The notes under the pieces were generated by a model. The model was given only the letters and a program-made list of their open reading frames with translations. It had not been told where the DNA came from and did no database searches. The position numbers were made by a program, and so were the translations under genes. A DNA stretch of 64,000 nt, from the NCBI GenBank assembly GCA_965223985.1, contig OZ245030.1:4278001-4342000 (forward strand). The letters are read 5' to 3'. This document shows positions 9,230 to 17,443 of this stretch, piece by piece (within the stretch, counting starts at the first letter, position 1; every line of letters starts with the position of its first letter). Origin of the DNA: JAPPKS01 sp963667895 (GTDB lineage: Bacteria > Poribacteria > WGA-4E > PCPOR2b).

Positions 9230-9919
9230 TTGAAAAAAAGGGCTGTAGTGCTTCTGAGCGGTGGGGTTGATTCAACAACAACCCTTGCCGTTGCTCAATC
9301 CCAAGGTTACGAAGCGTATGCTATGAGTTTTAGCTACGGTCAACGACATGTCCTTGAACTTGAGCGGGCGCGGCAAATCGCGGAAAAGATGAAGGTGAAA
9401 AAACACATCATTGTAAACATTGATTTACGAGCATTTGGCGGTTCCGCCTTAACAGATGATATTGATGTCCCCAAGGATCGATCCGATCAGGAAATCGGAA
9501 CAGGCATCCCAATCACCTACGTTCCCGGCAGGAATACGATATTTCTGTCCTTTGCATTGGCTTGGGCAGAGACATTAGGAATTGATACAATTTTTATTGG
9601 CGTCAATGCCCTTGACTACTCCGGATACCCGGATTGCCGACCGGAATACATTGAGGCTTATCAGCGAATGGCGAACATAGCAACAAAGGCTGGAGTTGAA
9701 GGCAAATCACAGCTAAAGATCCTGACCCCCTTGATCTCAATGACTAAAGCGGAGATTATACAAAAGGGAGCTGAGCTTGAGGTTGATTATGGATTGACCC
9801 TTAGTTGCTACGAACCAGATGACTTGGGCAGAGCATGTGGTTTGTGTGACAGTTGCTTATTGAGGAAGAAGGGATTTGCTGAAGCAGGGGTGGCTGATGC
9901 AACAGTATATTCGCCGTAA
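9230..9919 (+). CDS. queC: 7-cyano-7-deazaguanine synthase QueC
   Basis: QueC converts 7-carboxy-7-deazaguanine to preQ0 using ATP and ammonia, a step in queuosine tRNA modification and in deazapurine DNA marks. The protein has the PP-loop SGGVDS (residues 10-15), the YVPGRNTIFLS segment, the ALDYSGYPDCRPEYI block and a zinc-binding cysteine set at the C-terminus (SCYEP ... CGLCDSC). The start is a TTG with GAAAGGA upstream, matching the normal family N-terminus. No queD, queE or tgt is adjacent, and I see no preQ1-type riboswitch in the leader. At 229 residues it is full length. Confidence 0.95.
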   Translation: MKKRAVVLLSGGVDSTTTLAVAQSQGYEAYAMSFSYGQRHVLELERARQIAEKMKVKKHIIVNIDLRAFGGSALTDDIDVPKDRSDQEIGTGIPITYVPGRNTIFLSFALAWAETLGIDTIFIGVNALDYSGYPDCRPEYIEAYQRMANIATKAGVEGKSQLKILTPLISMTKAEIIQKGAELEVDYGLTLSCYEPDDLGRACGLCDSCLLRKKGFAEAGVADATVYSP

Positions 9920-10125
9920 GTCATCTAGGGTGTAACGGAGATGAGGTTTCGAAGTTAAGTAATTGAAGTTTTCCGGTTGCAGTACACTTCATCTTTACCG
10001 GACGGTTACTCTGTTTTGACTCTCAGCAACAACCACGCTAAAAATCTCGCGTGATGGCAGAATCAAAATTTTCTTCCCGCTAGATTCATCCTCCGAAACC
10101 GTGCACCTGTTTCAAATAGAGCACA

Positions 10126-11613
10126 TTACTGGGTATTACTCTTAGCGATGTACGCTCTCAAGCGTACCATTGCTTGACCACTCTCGATAGCTTCCTTGGT
10201 TTGCTCAATTGCCTCATGAGGGTCTGGGCAAAGCCCTAACAAATAATCTTGTATCGCGGTATTGAGCAAAATCCGATCGTACACATGTCCCTTCTGACCG
10301 GACAAAGCGGCTACCCCAGCTTTTGCAAACGCTTCAGGGCTCACCGATTCTAATCTTGGGTTTTTTTCGTAATGAAATCCGAATGCTTCCGGATTTATAT
10401 CCAGTGCAAAGCCTTCCTTGTGCTCGTTTATACGTTGAAAACCTTGGGAATAATTAATCGCCTTTCGGTCTGCTACAGAGGGTTTTCCAAGACGCAGTGC
10501 GTAATGGCTTGTTCCTTCCTCTCCCTTTGTCACAAGTCCTGACTGAAATCCGCGTTCCCACATCAACTGAAGCAGAGGTTCCTCGTAGCCAGGATGGTAA
10601 TAGCCAATGACCATATGGTTTGAGCCGGCAGAAAATAACTGTAGAGCCTTTTCGGTCGCTGCCCAGGGCGGTCGTTTTTTTATATGCATCCGCAATTCGC
10701 GAATCGCGTAAGCTCCGGGCGAATATTCTCTCTGACTCACATAAGCAAACCCGACTTCTGGATCTTCAATTAAAGTCGCAGCGGTCTCAAGCGGGAGGTT
10801 TGTACGAGCACCGAGTGTCTTCAGAATCAGCTCCTCCGTTACCCCGAATTTCGGGGGCATTTCATCAACGCCATGGAGAACCGATGCTTCTCCCAGTGCG
10901 GCTCGCACCGCAGCAATAAACACGGTTGGTCTAAAATAACGCGTCGAACCATCATACGGCTCGCCAAAATGTGTCAACGAATTGACAGAGACATTAAGGA
11001 CTTGCTCAGGAGCAAAGACCGAATCCAAATAGCCGCGCACCTCGTCAAAGGTCTCACGGTTCATGCGCTGACCGATAAGGGCTGCACCTTTTAAAGCTGC
11101 CTTCACTTGCCCGTTCAAAATCGATTCTCCCATCAACCGCGTTTCATCCGAGGTCAAATGTTCCCCCCTTAAGATTTTATGAAGGGCTTTGACAACGATT
11201 TCCTCTTGAGGATTTTCAGCTAGATATCCGAGATTTGGATGCATAATAAACTTTATGTCAGACGGCAAACACGCGTCGAGTGCTGTCCGGAAATTCTCAA
11301 ACGTTAAGATCTCTGCTTCACTCCACTGGGTATCCTTTGGAAAGTGGTTCCGGATTGTCATCGCGGCAAAAAAGGCGCCCATCTGGGCTTCTGAAACCAT
11401 CCATTCCGGTGAAAGTTCTCCCTTTACTGATTTCAAAATTGTACCAAAAATTGATTCCGGCTGAATTGAATCCGCAGCACTTATCCCCAAAGGGCGAGTC
11501 TGGTGGGGGCCAGTGCAAACCCGCGCCTGTGCCTCTAAAACATCCTGGTTAGGTCCTGGGTACTGTCTCTGATACACGTCTTCCTCTTCACTCGTGTCGG
11601 TAAAGACATTCAC
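10126..11613 (-). CDS. Anthranilate phosphoribosyltransferase-like (TrpD/glycosyltransferase family 3) protein
   Basis: The 495-residue protein has an N-terminal helical domain and a central alpha/beta domain resembling TrpD and class II nucleoside phosphorylases. Visible similarities include FDEVRGYLDSVF, a glycine-containing DGSTRYFRPTVF where TrpD binds phosphoribosyl pyrophosphate, a GEASVLHGVDEMPPKFGVT stretch where TrpD has its KHGN loop, and a terminal TKGEEGTSHYALR. The canonical GTGGD and KHGNR loops are altered, so activity on anthranilate is doubtful. No other trp gene is nearby. The N-terminal ~90 residues are longer than in TrpD. A GTG start is assumed. It stands alone, convergent with queC. 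Confidence 0.5.
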   Translation of the reverse strand: MNVFTDTSEEEDVYQRQYPGPNQDVLEAQARVCTGPHQTRPLGISAADSIQPESIFGTILKSVKGELSPEWMVSEAQMGAFFAAMTIRNHFPKDTQWSEAEILTFENFRTALDACLPSDIKFIMHPNLGYLAENPQEEIVVKALHKILRGEHLTSDETRLMGESILNGQVKAALKGAALIGQRMNRETFDEVRGYLDSVFAPEQVLNVSVNSLTHFGEPYDGSTRYFRPTVFIAAVRAALGEASVLHGVDEMPPKFGVTEELILKTLGARTNLPLETAATLIEDPEVGFAYVSQREYSPGAYAIRELRMHIKKRPPWAATEKALQLFSAGSNHMVIGYYHPGYEEPLLQLMWERGFQSGLVTKGEEGTSHYALRLGKPSVADRKAINYSQGFQRINEHKEGFALDINPEAFGFHYEKNPRLESVSPEAFAKAGVAALSGQKGHVYDRILLNTAIQDYLLGLCPDPHEAIEQTKEAIESGQAMVRLRAYIAKSNTQ

Positions 11614-11844
11614 TACAGATTATACCGATTATTCCCAATGATTCGCACAATTTATTTGCACAGTTGTTGTCCTAATAGCTGTCGTTTCAAGCATCACGAT
11701 GTATCAATTTGAAAATCCCAATTAGTAAAATTCATTGCGGATTTTAAGCAATGACAATGTCTATGAGTTCCCAGCAAAATAAAAGCCATACACTATCGAT
11801 TTGGCGTAGGGCTATTTATTACAAGTAAACGAATCGGCTGCAAT

Positions 11845-12840
11845 TTAAAACAAGAGATCATCGCCAGTCTCTGGGGTTTCTGGGGCTATAATGGCTTCTT
11901 TTTTACCACCTATCGTCAAATAGAATTGGAATCCCGGTTCACTTACAAAACCGACATAAAAGGCAGCCGTGTTTGAGAGTTGATAGCGAAATCCGAGGCT
12001 GAGCAAGTTGGTGATTGTGACACCGCTGAGTGGTAGTGCCCGCGAAAAGTCACCTGCCAACCACAGATTTTCGGAAAACGCCAACTCACCGCCTAATTGC
12101 CAAATCAAGGTAAATGAATCCGTTGTCTTGAGAGATTTAGATGAAAGAAATGTTCCCAAGGCGCCGTGTGCGCTGAGATACTCATTAAACTTCTGTGTAC
12201 CGACCAAATAGGTGTTAATTCCAACAAACGGAAAACTATCATTGGGGGTGCGATCGATAAACTCATTGTCAGAGTTAAGCCTATTGTCAGCGGTATACCC
12301 AAGCTGCACGTCTCCGCCCACCGATAAGCTTGGCAACCCATCATAGACCTCAGGCTTGATGTTATATTTGAGTCCCATGACCGTGTCGAACAGTGCTTGA
12401 TCGTAGACACGTCTGTTTGCTGTTGGGTCAAGCGGCAATGCATCTTTATCTGTATCGTCGATACGATAAAAGTCAGGAACAATCTTGCGGACTCCACCGG
12501 TGGAGAAGGTGCCGCCCAAGGTCAGATCCAGTGTGTCACTGAGACCATAGGTAAATCGTATCGGCACCAAGAAGGTTTCAATCTCCAGTTCAACACGATG
12601 AAATTCCTCAAAACCTCCAATAACCACGCGTTGTCTGTTTTCCGGCATTCTCCTTTCTTTCTCGAATTGAAATAACCCAAGGTTTGTCGTGTGACCTCCC
12701 TTGCCTAGAGTCTCAGCGGTTTGCATTACGCCAAGCCGGGGTACAGGTGAGGCTTGCCCAAGCGTAGAAGATGTCGTTCCGACGACAATGGCGTATATTA
12801 TCAAAAGAATTCGTCCTCGCATAAATTGGAAAATCTGCAT
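11845..12840 (-). CDS. Probable outer-membrane beta-barrel protein
   Basis: The start is ATG 12840 with AAGGAG at ideal spacing; this removes a 39-residue upstream extension and exposes a signal peptide (basic MRGR, hydrophobic ILLIIYAIVVG, cleavage near TLGQA). The mature protein of about 300 residues alternates polar and hydrophobic residues and contains repeated strand-like segments such as FTYGLSDTLDLTLGGTFS and LSLGFRYQLSNTAAFYVGF, as in barrels that report a transenoyl or alkane-type meta-pathway fold. No specific family is recognised. It follows the FN3 lipoprotein on the same strand after 113 bases, suggesting an envelope operon. Confidence 0.55.
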   Translation of the reverse strand: MQIFQFMRGRILLIIYAIVVGTTSSTLGQASPVPRLGVMQTAETLGKGGHTTNLGLFQFEKERRMPENRQRVVIGGFEEFHRVELEIETFLVPIRFTYGLSDTLDLTLGGTFSTGGVRKIVPDFYRIDDTDKDALPLDPTANRRVYDQALFDTVMGLKYNIKPEVYDGLPSLSVGGDVQLGYTADNRLNSDNEFIDRTPNDSFPFVGINTYLVGTQKFNEYLSAHGALGTFLSSKSLKTTDSFTLIWQLGGELAFSENLWLAGDFSRALPLSGVTITNLLSLGFRYQLSNTAAFYVGFVSEPGFQFYLTIGGKKEAIIAPETPETGDDLLF

Positions 12841-12953
12841 GAATCTCCTTCTTACGTATGTATGTTTATTGAAAGGATGCAACGCTGTGAGCGGGCGCAT
12901 TTCATCATCGTTTTGATTCAATTGAGGCAGGCGCGTTGAAGAATCGGCTGCCA

Positions 12954-14108
12954 TCATTGTAAAGGTACTTCAACCCTCCCACTTTCGTCCAGACTTCCAT
13001 CGGGCTTCGGGGTATTATCAAACGCAGTAATAAAGTATCGGCGGGGAACAAGCTGTTGATCGCCGAGGAGCAGCGGTTCACCAGCATAGGTCACACTTTT
13101 ATCCTTGGGTGTAGCCCTCCCCCGGAGAACCAAATCATCCCCTTCAACGAGCTGCCCACCGACTCTCGTTGTAGCGTAGATTTGATAACCGGCGAGGTCG
13201 CGTTCGGTGTTTGGAGACCAGGAAATTCTAACATCAATTCTGGGAACGCCAAATCGTGGAATAGATACCGCCCGCACGTTCTTCGGTCGAGCCGGCGGTA
13301 GCTGCGGCGAAGTCGCATTGATTCTCGTCTCTGCTTCAACGCCGAATCGATCGGCAGCAACGACACGGTAGACTTTGGTAACCCCGTCTTGATCGAAGCT
13401 TGTATCGAAGTAGAACATGGGATCACTTCCGAAGCGCTGGCTGTCCGTGAGTTCATTAAATGTGATTTCGATAAGCAGTTTAAATCGTGGGAGGTTACCA
13501 TTTGAGGAGGTTTTAGCGGCTAATACACGGAAGGTTTCAAAATCTTCGGGGAATTGATAATCTTGCCAAAACAGTTTGACGGTCAAATCCTCCACTTGAT
13601 CGCCAATGCGGACAGTTGGAACCGGAGGCGGTACACTTGGAGTGACGTGCGCAGTTGGCCAAATCCGCAGTGGGGCTTCGTTTTCATTCGGCAGGTCATC
13701 CGGGTCGGGAGTTTCCACCCCATTTTTGTCGACATATGAGATTTTATAGACGTAGTAGAGCTGTCTACCTAGATCGAAATCAAACGCATCGTTAGTGAGA
13801 CCTTTATCAATAAATTCCGTTGTCGGCGCATTGACCTCACCAACAAGTTCGAACGCAGCAACAGGATCGCCAGTAAATCGTCGATAAATTCGATATTTGA
13901 CAATTCCTTCAAAACCAAAATTCTGCCATGAAACTGTCACTTGTGCATCACCAGCAGCGAGTTCTACGCCAGGAGGTGATCCCGCTGTACGTAGGTTTTC
14001 TGGATCGTACGGGTTGACAAAATCTCTTTCGTTCGTACAGCCGCCCCACAACAGTGCAAGACTGAGAACGGCAATAGGGATTAGTGAATGGTCCCAGAGA
14101 AGTCTCAT
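12954..14108 (-). CDS. Fibronectin type III-like lipoprotein
   Basis: ATG 14108 with AAGGGA upstream gives a 384-residue protein with a lipoprotein signal ending in LALLWGGC; the cysteine would be lipidated. Behind it are at least three fibronectin type III-like units: VTVSWQNFGFEG...KYRIYRR, then KLFWQDYQFPEDFETFRVL, then VRISWSPNTERDLAGYQIY, each with the typical strand pattern and a linker ending in a tyrosine-rich strand. It is likely anchored in the outer or inner membrane and exposed to the periplasm or surface. Its stop is 14 bases from the start side of the upstream small membrane gene's frame, so the cluster is tightly packed. The function is not known. Confidence 0.65.
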   Translation of the reverse strand: MRLLWDHSLIPIAVLSLALLWGGCTNERDFVNPYDPENLRTAGSPPGVELAAGDAQVTVSWQNFGFEGIVKYRIYRRFTGDPVAAFELVGEVNAPTTEFIDKGLTNDAFDFDLGRQLYYVYKISYVDKNGVETPDPDDLPNENEAPLRIWPTAHVTPSVPPPVPTVRIGDQVEDLTVKLFWQDYQFPEDFETFRVLAAKTSSNGNLPRFKLLIEITFNELTDSQRFGSDPMFYFDTSFDQDGVTKVYRVVAADRFGVEAETRINATSPQLPPARPKNVRAVSIPRFGVPRIDVRISWSPNTERDLAGYQIYATTRVGGQLVEGDDLVLRGRATPKDKSVTYAGEPLLLGDQQLVPRRYFITAFDNTPKPDGSLDESGRVEVPLQ

Positions 14109-14122
14109 GGTGCGATTTCCCT

Positions 14123-14566
14123 TCAAAATCGGCGTTGAAGCAAAAGCTTAGTTTCCTGCTTTTGCAAGTTGTAGCTTGGTGTAAGCCGGAAAGAAGTTGA
14201 CGATGAGCGAGATGACTTAGAAATCAAATTCAAGTTATCGAAGATTGAAATCATCGCCGCCAGTCCCACAAATCCAACCCCTATCCGAGACATTATCGCA
14301 CTAGAATCACGCTTATTTGTATAATCTTCTCGATATTTGGCGATGTCGCCCTGAACCGCTGCATTTAAGTACAAATCGAAGGAATCTTGAGAAGATTTCT
14401 CGACAAATACGCTCCCAAATTTCAATCCCATACCAGAGGCAAACAGAGCAATCGTAAGCACGCGCGTACCATCCACAGCTTGTAAGGATGGGATTGCCAT
14501 TGTAAAATTCAAAACGCAGCAAGCAATGACAAAGATTGCTACCTTCTTACTACCATATAGATTCAT
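14123..14566 (-). CDS. Small membrane or exported protein of unknown function
   Basis: The protein has 147 residues and starts at an ATG behind GGTGGAGG. It has an N-terminal hydrophobic stretch (VAIFVIACCVLNFTMAI) that may be a signal peptide or anchor, a short region similar to repeated membrane helices (VLTIALFASGMGLKFGSV), and a second hydrophobic segment (IGVGFVGLAAMISIFDNLNL). The C-terminus is basic and polar. I do not recognise a family. It lies immediately upstream of the FN3 lipoprotein and downstream of the VanZ gene on the same strand, so it probably belongs to the same envelope transcription unit. Confidence 0.55.
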   Translation of the reverse strand: MNLYGSKKVAIFVIACCVLNFTMAIPSLQAVDGTRVLTIALFASGMGLKFGSVFVEKSSQDSFDLYLNAAVQGDIAKYREDYTNKRDSSAIMSRIGVGFVGLAAMISIFDNLNLISKSSRSSSTSFRLTPSYNLQKQETKLLLQRRF

Positions 14567-14607
14567 CAAGAATCCTCCACCGATAGACTAGGTGTCTTTG
14601 ACGATGC

Positions 14608-14967
14608 TTACGATAATCGAGACCAGACGTACATCGAAACCACACCAAAGAATCCGCCAATGCAGTCGGCTGTCCAATCAAGAATGCTAACAAATCTCCC
14701 GGGAACAAAAGACTGATGCCATTCATCGCTTGCCGCATAAAGGATGACGAATAGGAAGGAGAAGATCCAAGGAGCGTGACGAAAAATGTGAGATGAAGCA
14801 TTCACGAACGCGTGTGTAACTAAAAAACCCAGGACAGTGTACTCTAGAAGGTGATATAATTTATCAACGAGATGCCAATCAACATTGGGTAGAGGCGGTT
14901 TAGATTGTGAAGAAAGATAAAAAATCAGTGCCATGCAGCATATTGGTGGCAACCAGTATTTTAGCAA
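14608..14967 (-). CDS. VanZ-family membrane protein
   Basis: The sequence carries the VanZ signature: DKLYHLLEYTVLGFLV near the first half and DEWHQSFVPGRFVSILDW followed by TADCIGG in the second. Four hydrophobic helices can be seen (IICCMALIFYLS-like, EYTVLGFLVTHAF, WIFSFLFVILYAA, IGGFFGVVSMYVW). VanZ proteins are small polytopic membrane proteins; the founding member raises teicoplanin resistance, but the biochemical role is unknown. I place the start at TTG 14967 because GGAGGGG lies 14 bases upstream and this gives the normal length (119 residues); the open frame continues upstream to 15087. It probably heads the minus-strand envelope cluster that continues to 11845. Confidence 0.8.
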   Translation of the reverse strand: MLKYWLPPICCMALIFYLSSQSKPPLPNVDWHLVDKLYHLLEYTVLGFLVTHAFVNASSHIFRHAPWIFSFLFVILYAASDEWHQSFVPGRFVSILDWTADCIGGFFGVVSMYVWSRLS

Positions 14968-15207
14968 TCGCAGGATGTAATCCCCTCCAATAGATTGTGT
15001 TTGCCTGTTAAGAAGCACTGCCTTAAAGGCAATTATACCTAATCTTACTTTTTGTTGCAAGTTTTTTTGAACTGTGCAAAACGACAATTCACAGTCGCCT
15101 GCATGGGCTGGCTATCGAAACTTACAGAGATTACCTACATAGATTGAAATAATAGATTGAGAGTCATAATAAAAAAATCGCTCAACAGCATGGTAGGAGG
15201 TAGGACA

Positions 15208-15864
15208 ATGTGGTTTCGACGTTTATCTTGGCTATGCCTGTTTGTTACTGGACTGGCAATCCTTGCCTGCGGCGATAGCTCGTTTACGGGTAAAAAAGAA
15301 GATTCCACCCAAGAGCCAATCACTGCGGGTGACAGTGTAACAATCATGGGAAGGGTGTTGCCAGTCGGCATAATGCCATTAATTGTTGTGCTGCGAAATG
15401 GGGTAGACTTCAAGAACACCGTCACCGACGAACAGGGAAATTATATCATACCCAATCTTCCGGCAGGAGAATACAGCGTGCAAGTCATCGCGACCGGCTT
15501 TTTTACAGACATTTCGATTAACCATTTGGAATTGAAGGCAGGAGAAATACATGAGACAGAGCCGGTAATTCTTATTGCGCGATCAGAAGCGGCGACGTTG
15601 CTTGGACAGGTTGTTGATAACGTAGACAACACACCTTTATCAGACGCGAGGGTTCAAGTTGAGTGCTCTACAGGGGTCTGTGCTCTTTTGAGCGCCACAT
15701 CGGACCAAACAGGAGAATTCTCAATAGAGATTTGGTCAGGCTTAGGTTCAAACATTAATGTGCAGAAACTGGGATATCGAATATCGCCAATCCAAGTCGA
15801 AGCCTTAAAACCCAATGAGAAACGTGATTTAGGCAAAATCAAAATGGAGCGCTTGGAACAATGA
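15208..15864 (+). CDS. Lipoprotein with two carboxypeptidase-regulatory-like domains
   Basis: ATG 15208 is chosen because TAGGAGG precedes it directly. The N-terminus (WFRRLSWLCLFVTGLAILAC) is a lipoprotein signal with a lipidated cysteine near residue 20. Two beta-sandwich domains follow: the first around VTDEQGNYIIPNLPAGEYSV, the second around ATSDQTGEFSIEIW, both the classic pattern of the carboxypeptidase D regulatory-like fold (a turn containing D-x-G followed by a strand). Such domains usually bind carbohydrate or mediate protein contacts at the cell surface. At 218 residues there is no enzymatic domain. It is divergently transcribed from the VanZ cluster, with which it may share a function. 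Confidence 0.65.
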   Translation: MWFRRLSWLCLFVTGLAILACGDSSFTGKKEDSTQEPITAGDSVTIMGRVLPVGIMPLIVVLRNGVDFKNTVTDEQGNYIIPNLPAGEYSVQVIATGFFTDISINHLELKAGEIHETEPVILIARSEAATLLGQVVDNVDNTPLSDARVQVECSTGVCALLSATSDQTGEFSIEIWSGLGSNINVQKLGYRISPIQVEALKPNEKRDLGKIKMERLEQ

Positions 15865-16042
15865 GAGAATTCGTCCTCCTTCTAGAATTCTGCTCGCTGT
15901 TGGCTCCTCAAAGGTCTATCGGGTGAGATTTTGCCGAAAGTCGTTGAACTCACTCACGAGGAACAAGCAGGTACGAACTTTCCTGCTGCTCAAAAAGATA
16001 CTCGCCTATTTTCTGACGATTTCTTGTTGTGGTGGACGAACA

Positions 16043-16405
16043 TTACTTTCTCCGCCAAGTGATGCGGCCTCGTGTCAAATCGTAAGGCGAAAGTTCAACA
16101 CTCACCTGGTCGCCCGGCAGGATTCTGATGTAGTTCTTCCTCAATTTACCAGCGATGTGAGCCAGTACTAGGTGCTTGTTATCCTTGTTATCCAACTCGA
16201 CACGAAACATGGCATTCGGCAGAGTTTCCAAGACCGTACCTTCCACCTGAATTGCGTTGTCCTTAGCTTTTACATCGGAGCTAACTGGACCTTCAGATAT
16301 ATTGCCGTCTTTGGACTGAATAATTCCTTGTTGCTTCTTCTGCTTCTGTTTCTTTCTGAACCCGTATTGTCCAGCACGTCTTTGGACGGGTCTCTTTTTC
16401 TTCAC
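16043..16405 (-). CDS. infA: Translation initiation factor IF-1 with a basic N-terminal extension
   Basis: Residues from about 48 onward are a normal IF-1: AIQVEGTVLETLPNAMFRVEL, then LVLAHIAGKLRKNYIRILPG and VELSPYDLTRGRITWR. IF-1 occupies the A site of the 30S subunit during initiation. The standard protein is about 72 residues; this one is 120, because a lysine/arginine/glutamine-rich extension precedes the S1/OB domain. The GTG start of the long form has AAGGAG at correct spacing, so the extension looks genuine rather than a misread start. There is also a three-residue insertion (NKDNKH) in the loop before the conserved LAHI. The gene is not in a ribosomal protein cluster. Confidence 0.9.
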   Translation of the reverse strand: MKKKRPVQRRAGQYGFRKKQKQKKQQGIIQSKDGNISEGPVSSDVKAKDNAIQVEGTVLETLPNAMFRVELDNKDNKHLVLAHIAGKLRKNYIRILPGDQVSVELSPYDLTRGRITWRRK

Positions 16406-16471
16406 GCGCCTGCGTCTCCTTTGTTGAGGTTAGAAGTTAGTCGAATACTAAATCTATCTGCGAAATAGGCC

Positions 16472-16502
16472 CTGCCTGTTGTGCGTCGCTTGACGCAGGC
16501 AG
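16472..16502 (-). terminator. Hairpin between the CinA-like gene and infA
   Basis: CTGCCTG at 16472-16478 pairs with CAGGCAG at 16496-16502, and CGTC at 16484-16487 pairs with GACG at 16492-16495, with a GCTT loop and a 5-base bulge. It lies 26 bases beyond the end of the extended CinA-like frame and about 70 bases before the infA start. There is no clear T tract, so it could be a terminator, a processing site or a leader element of infA. Confidence 0.4.
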
Positions 16503-16635
16503 ATTGGCGTTTGTACTGCGACCAATATCACTCATCTTCGAGACTGAAAATCTTTTTGATTTCGGTCACAAGCTGACGAAAATAGTCAACTGCTTCTTGT
16601 AGTTGTGATTCTGCATTCTCTGCATCAATACCTGT

Positions 16636-17331
16636 CTAGACAAGATCGACAGGCATGTAGTAGCCATCGGTACGCCGTAAGGCAACGTAAGCTTTCAAAT
16701 AAACACCAGGATGTGTGCTCATCACCTTTTGCAACAGTGGTGAAATTTCCGATTCAAACATATTCACATAAACGCGCAATGTCACCGCTTTTGCGCGATA
16801 GCGTTCAGCGATTAGGAGTGCAACGTAGCTGTCAAAGATTGCTTTCATCTCGCTCGGCGGTCCTGGCATCATGAGAATTGTGGACTGATTTTTCGTGACG
16901 CGGGAGCATGGCGCCCACCCGACTGGATTCTGAAAGACATCAGCAGTTTCAGGGACAGCTGCCATTTTAATCATAGCAGGGCTCACACCGGTGCGACTCG
17001 TCAATTGACCTCTTTCCATAAAGCCCGCTAAGGTCTCTTCGTGCACAATCGTTGGTTTTCCGATAATCTTAGCGACAACCTCTACAGTCATATCGTCGGG
17101 TGTGGGACCTAGTCCTCCGGTTGTCAAGATAAGATTTGTTCCTCTGCGAATTGAACTCTCTAATGCTTTTATCATCTCATCGAAATCATCCCGATTCATT
17201 GTCGCCCGGCGTAGCCTACCACCCGATTCTAGCATTCGCTGTGCAATCCAATATGCATTTGTATCCTGAATTTGGCCCAAAACCAACTCGGTCCCTATCG
17301 AAAACAACTCAATGACAAGTGCCTCTTCCAC
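16636..17331 (-). CDS. CinA-like molybdopterin-binding (MoCF) domain protein, interrupted by TAG
   Basis: The protein contains the N-terminal domain of CinA/competence-damage proteins: FSIGTELVLGQIQDTNAYWIA, TTGGLGPTPDDMT and MMPGPPSEM are all present. The C-terminal nicotinamide-nucleotide deamidase domain of CinA is absent. GTG 17331 is preferred because GAGGAGG lies just upstream. The frame stops at TAG (16636-16638), but the same frame then continues for 35 more sensible codons to TGA at 16528-16530, ending in a charged helix (FRQLVTEIKKIFSLEDE). It may therefore be one gene with a point mutation, a sequencing error or a read-through codon. Located downstream of the DUF1015 gene on the same strand. 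Confidence 0.75.
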   Translation of the reverse strand: MEEALVIELFSIGTELVLGQIQDTNAYWIAQRMLESGGRLRRATMNRDDFDEMIKALESSIRRGTNLILTTGGLGPTPDDMTVEVVAKIIGKPTIVHEETLAGFMERGQLTSRTGVSPAMIKMAAVPETADVFQNPVGWAPCSRVTKNQSTILMMPGPPSEMKAIFDSYVALLIAERYRAKAVTLRVYVNMFESEISPLLQKVMSTHPGVYLKAYVALRRTDGYYMPVDLV

Positions 17332-17443
17332 TCGCACCTCCTCATGGTTCCGGTTGAGAAACACGAATGTGGCGCTCTGATAGAAGCTACACTACGCATC
17401 AATATTTTCAAGTACCAATTCGTCTAGTTGTCGCACCACGCTT

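Noticed and set aside
16636..16638. TAG as pyrrolysine or another recoded codon
   Set aside because: Several ordinary genes in this window terminate with TAG, and no pyl genes are visible, so mutation, sequencing error or simple termination is more likely.
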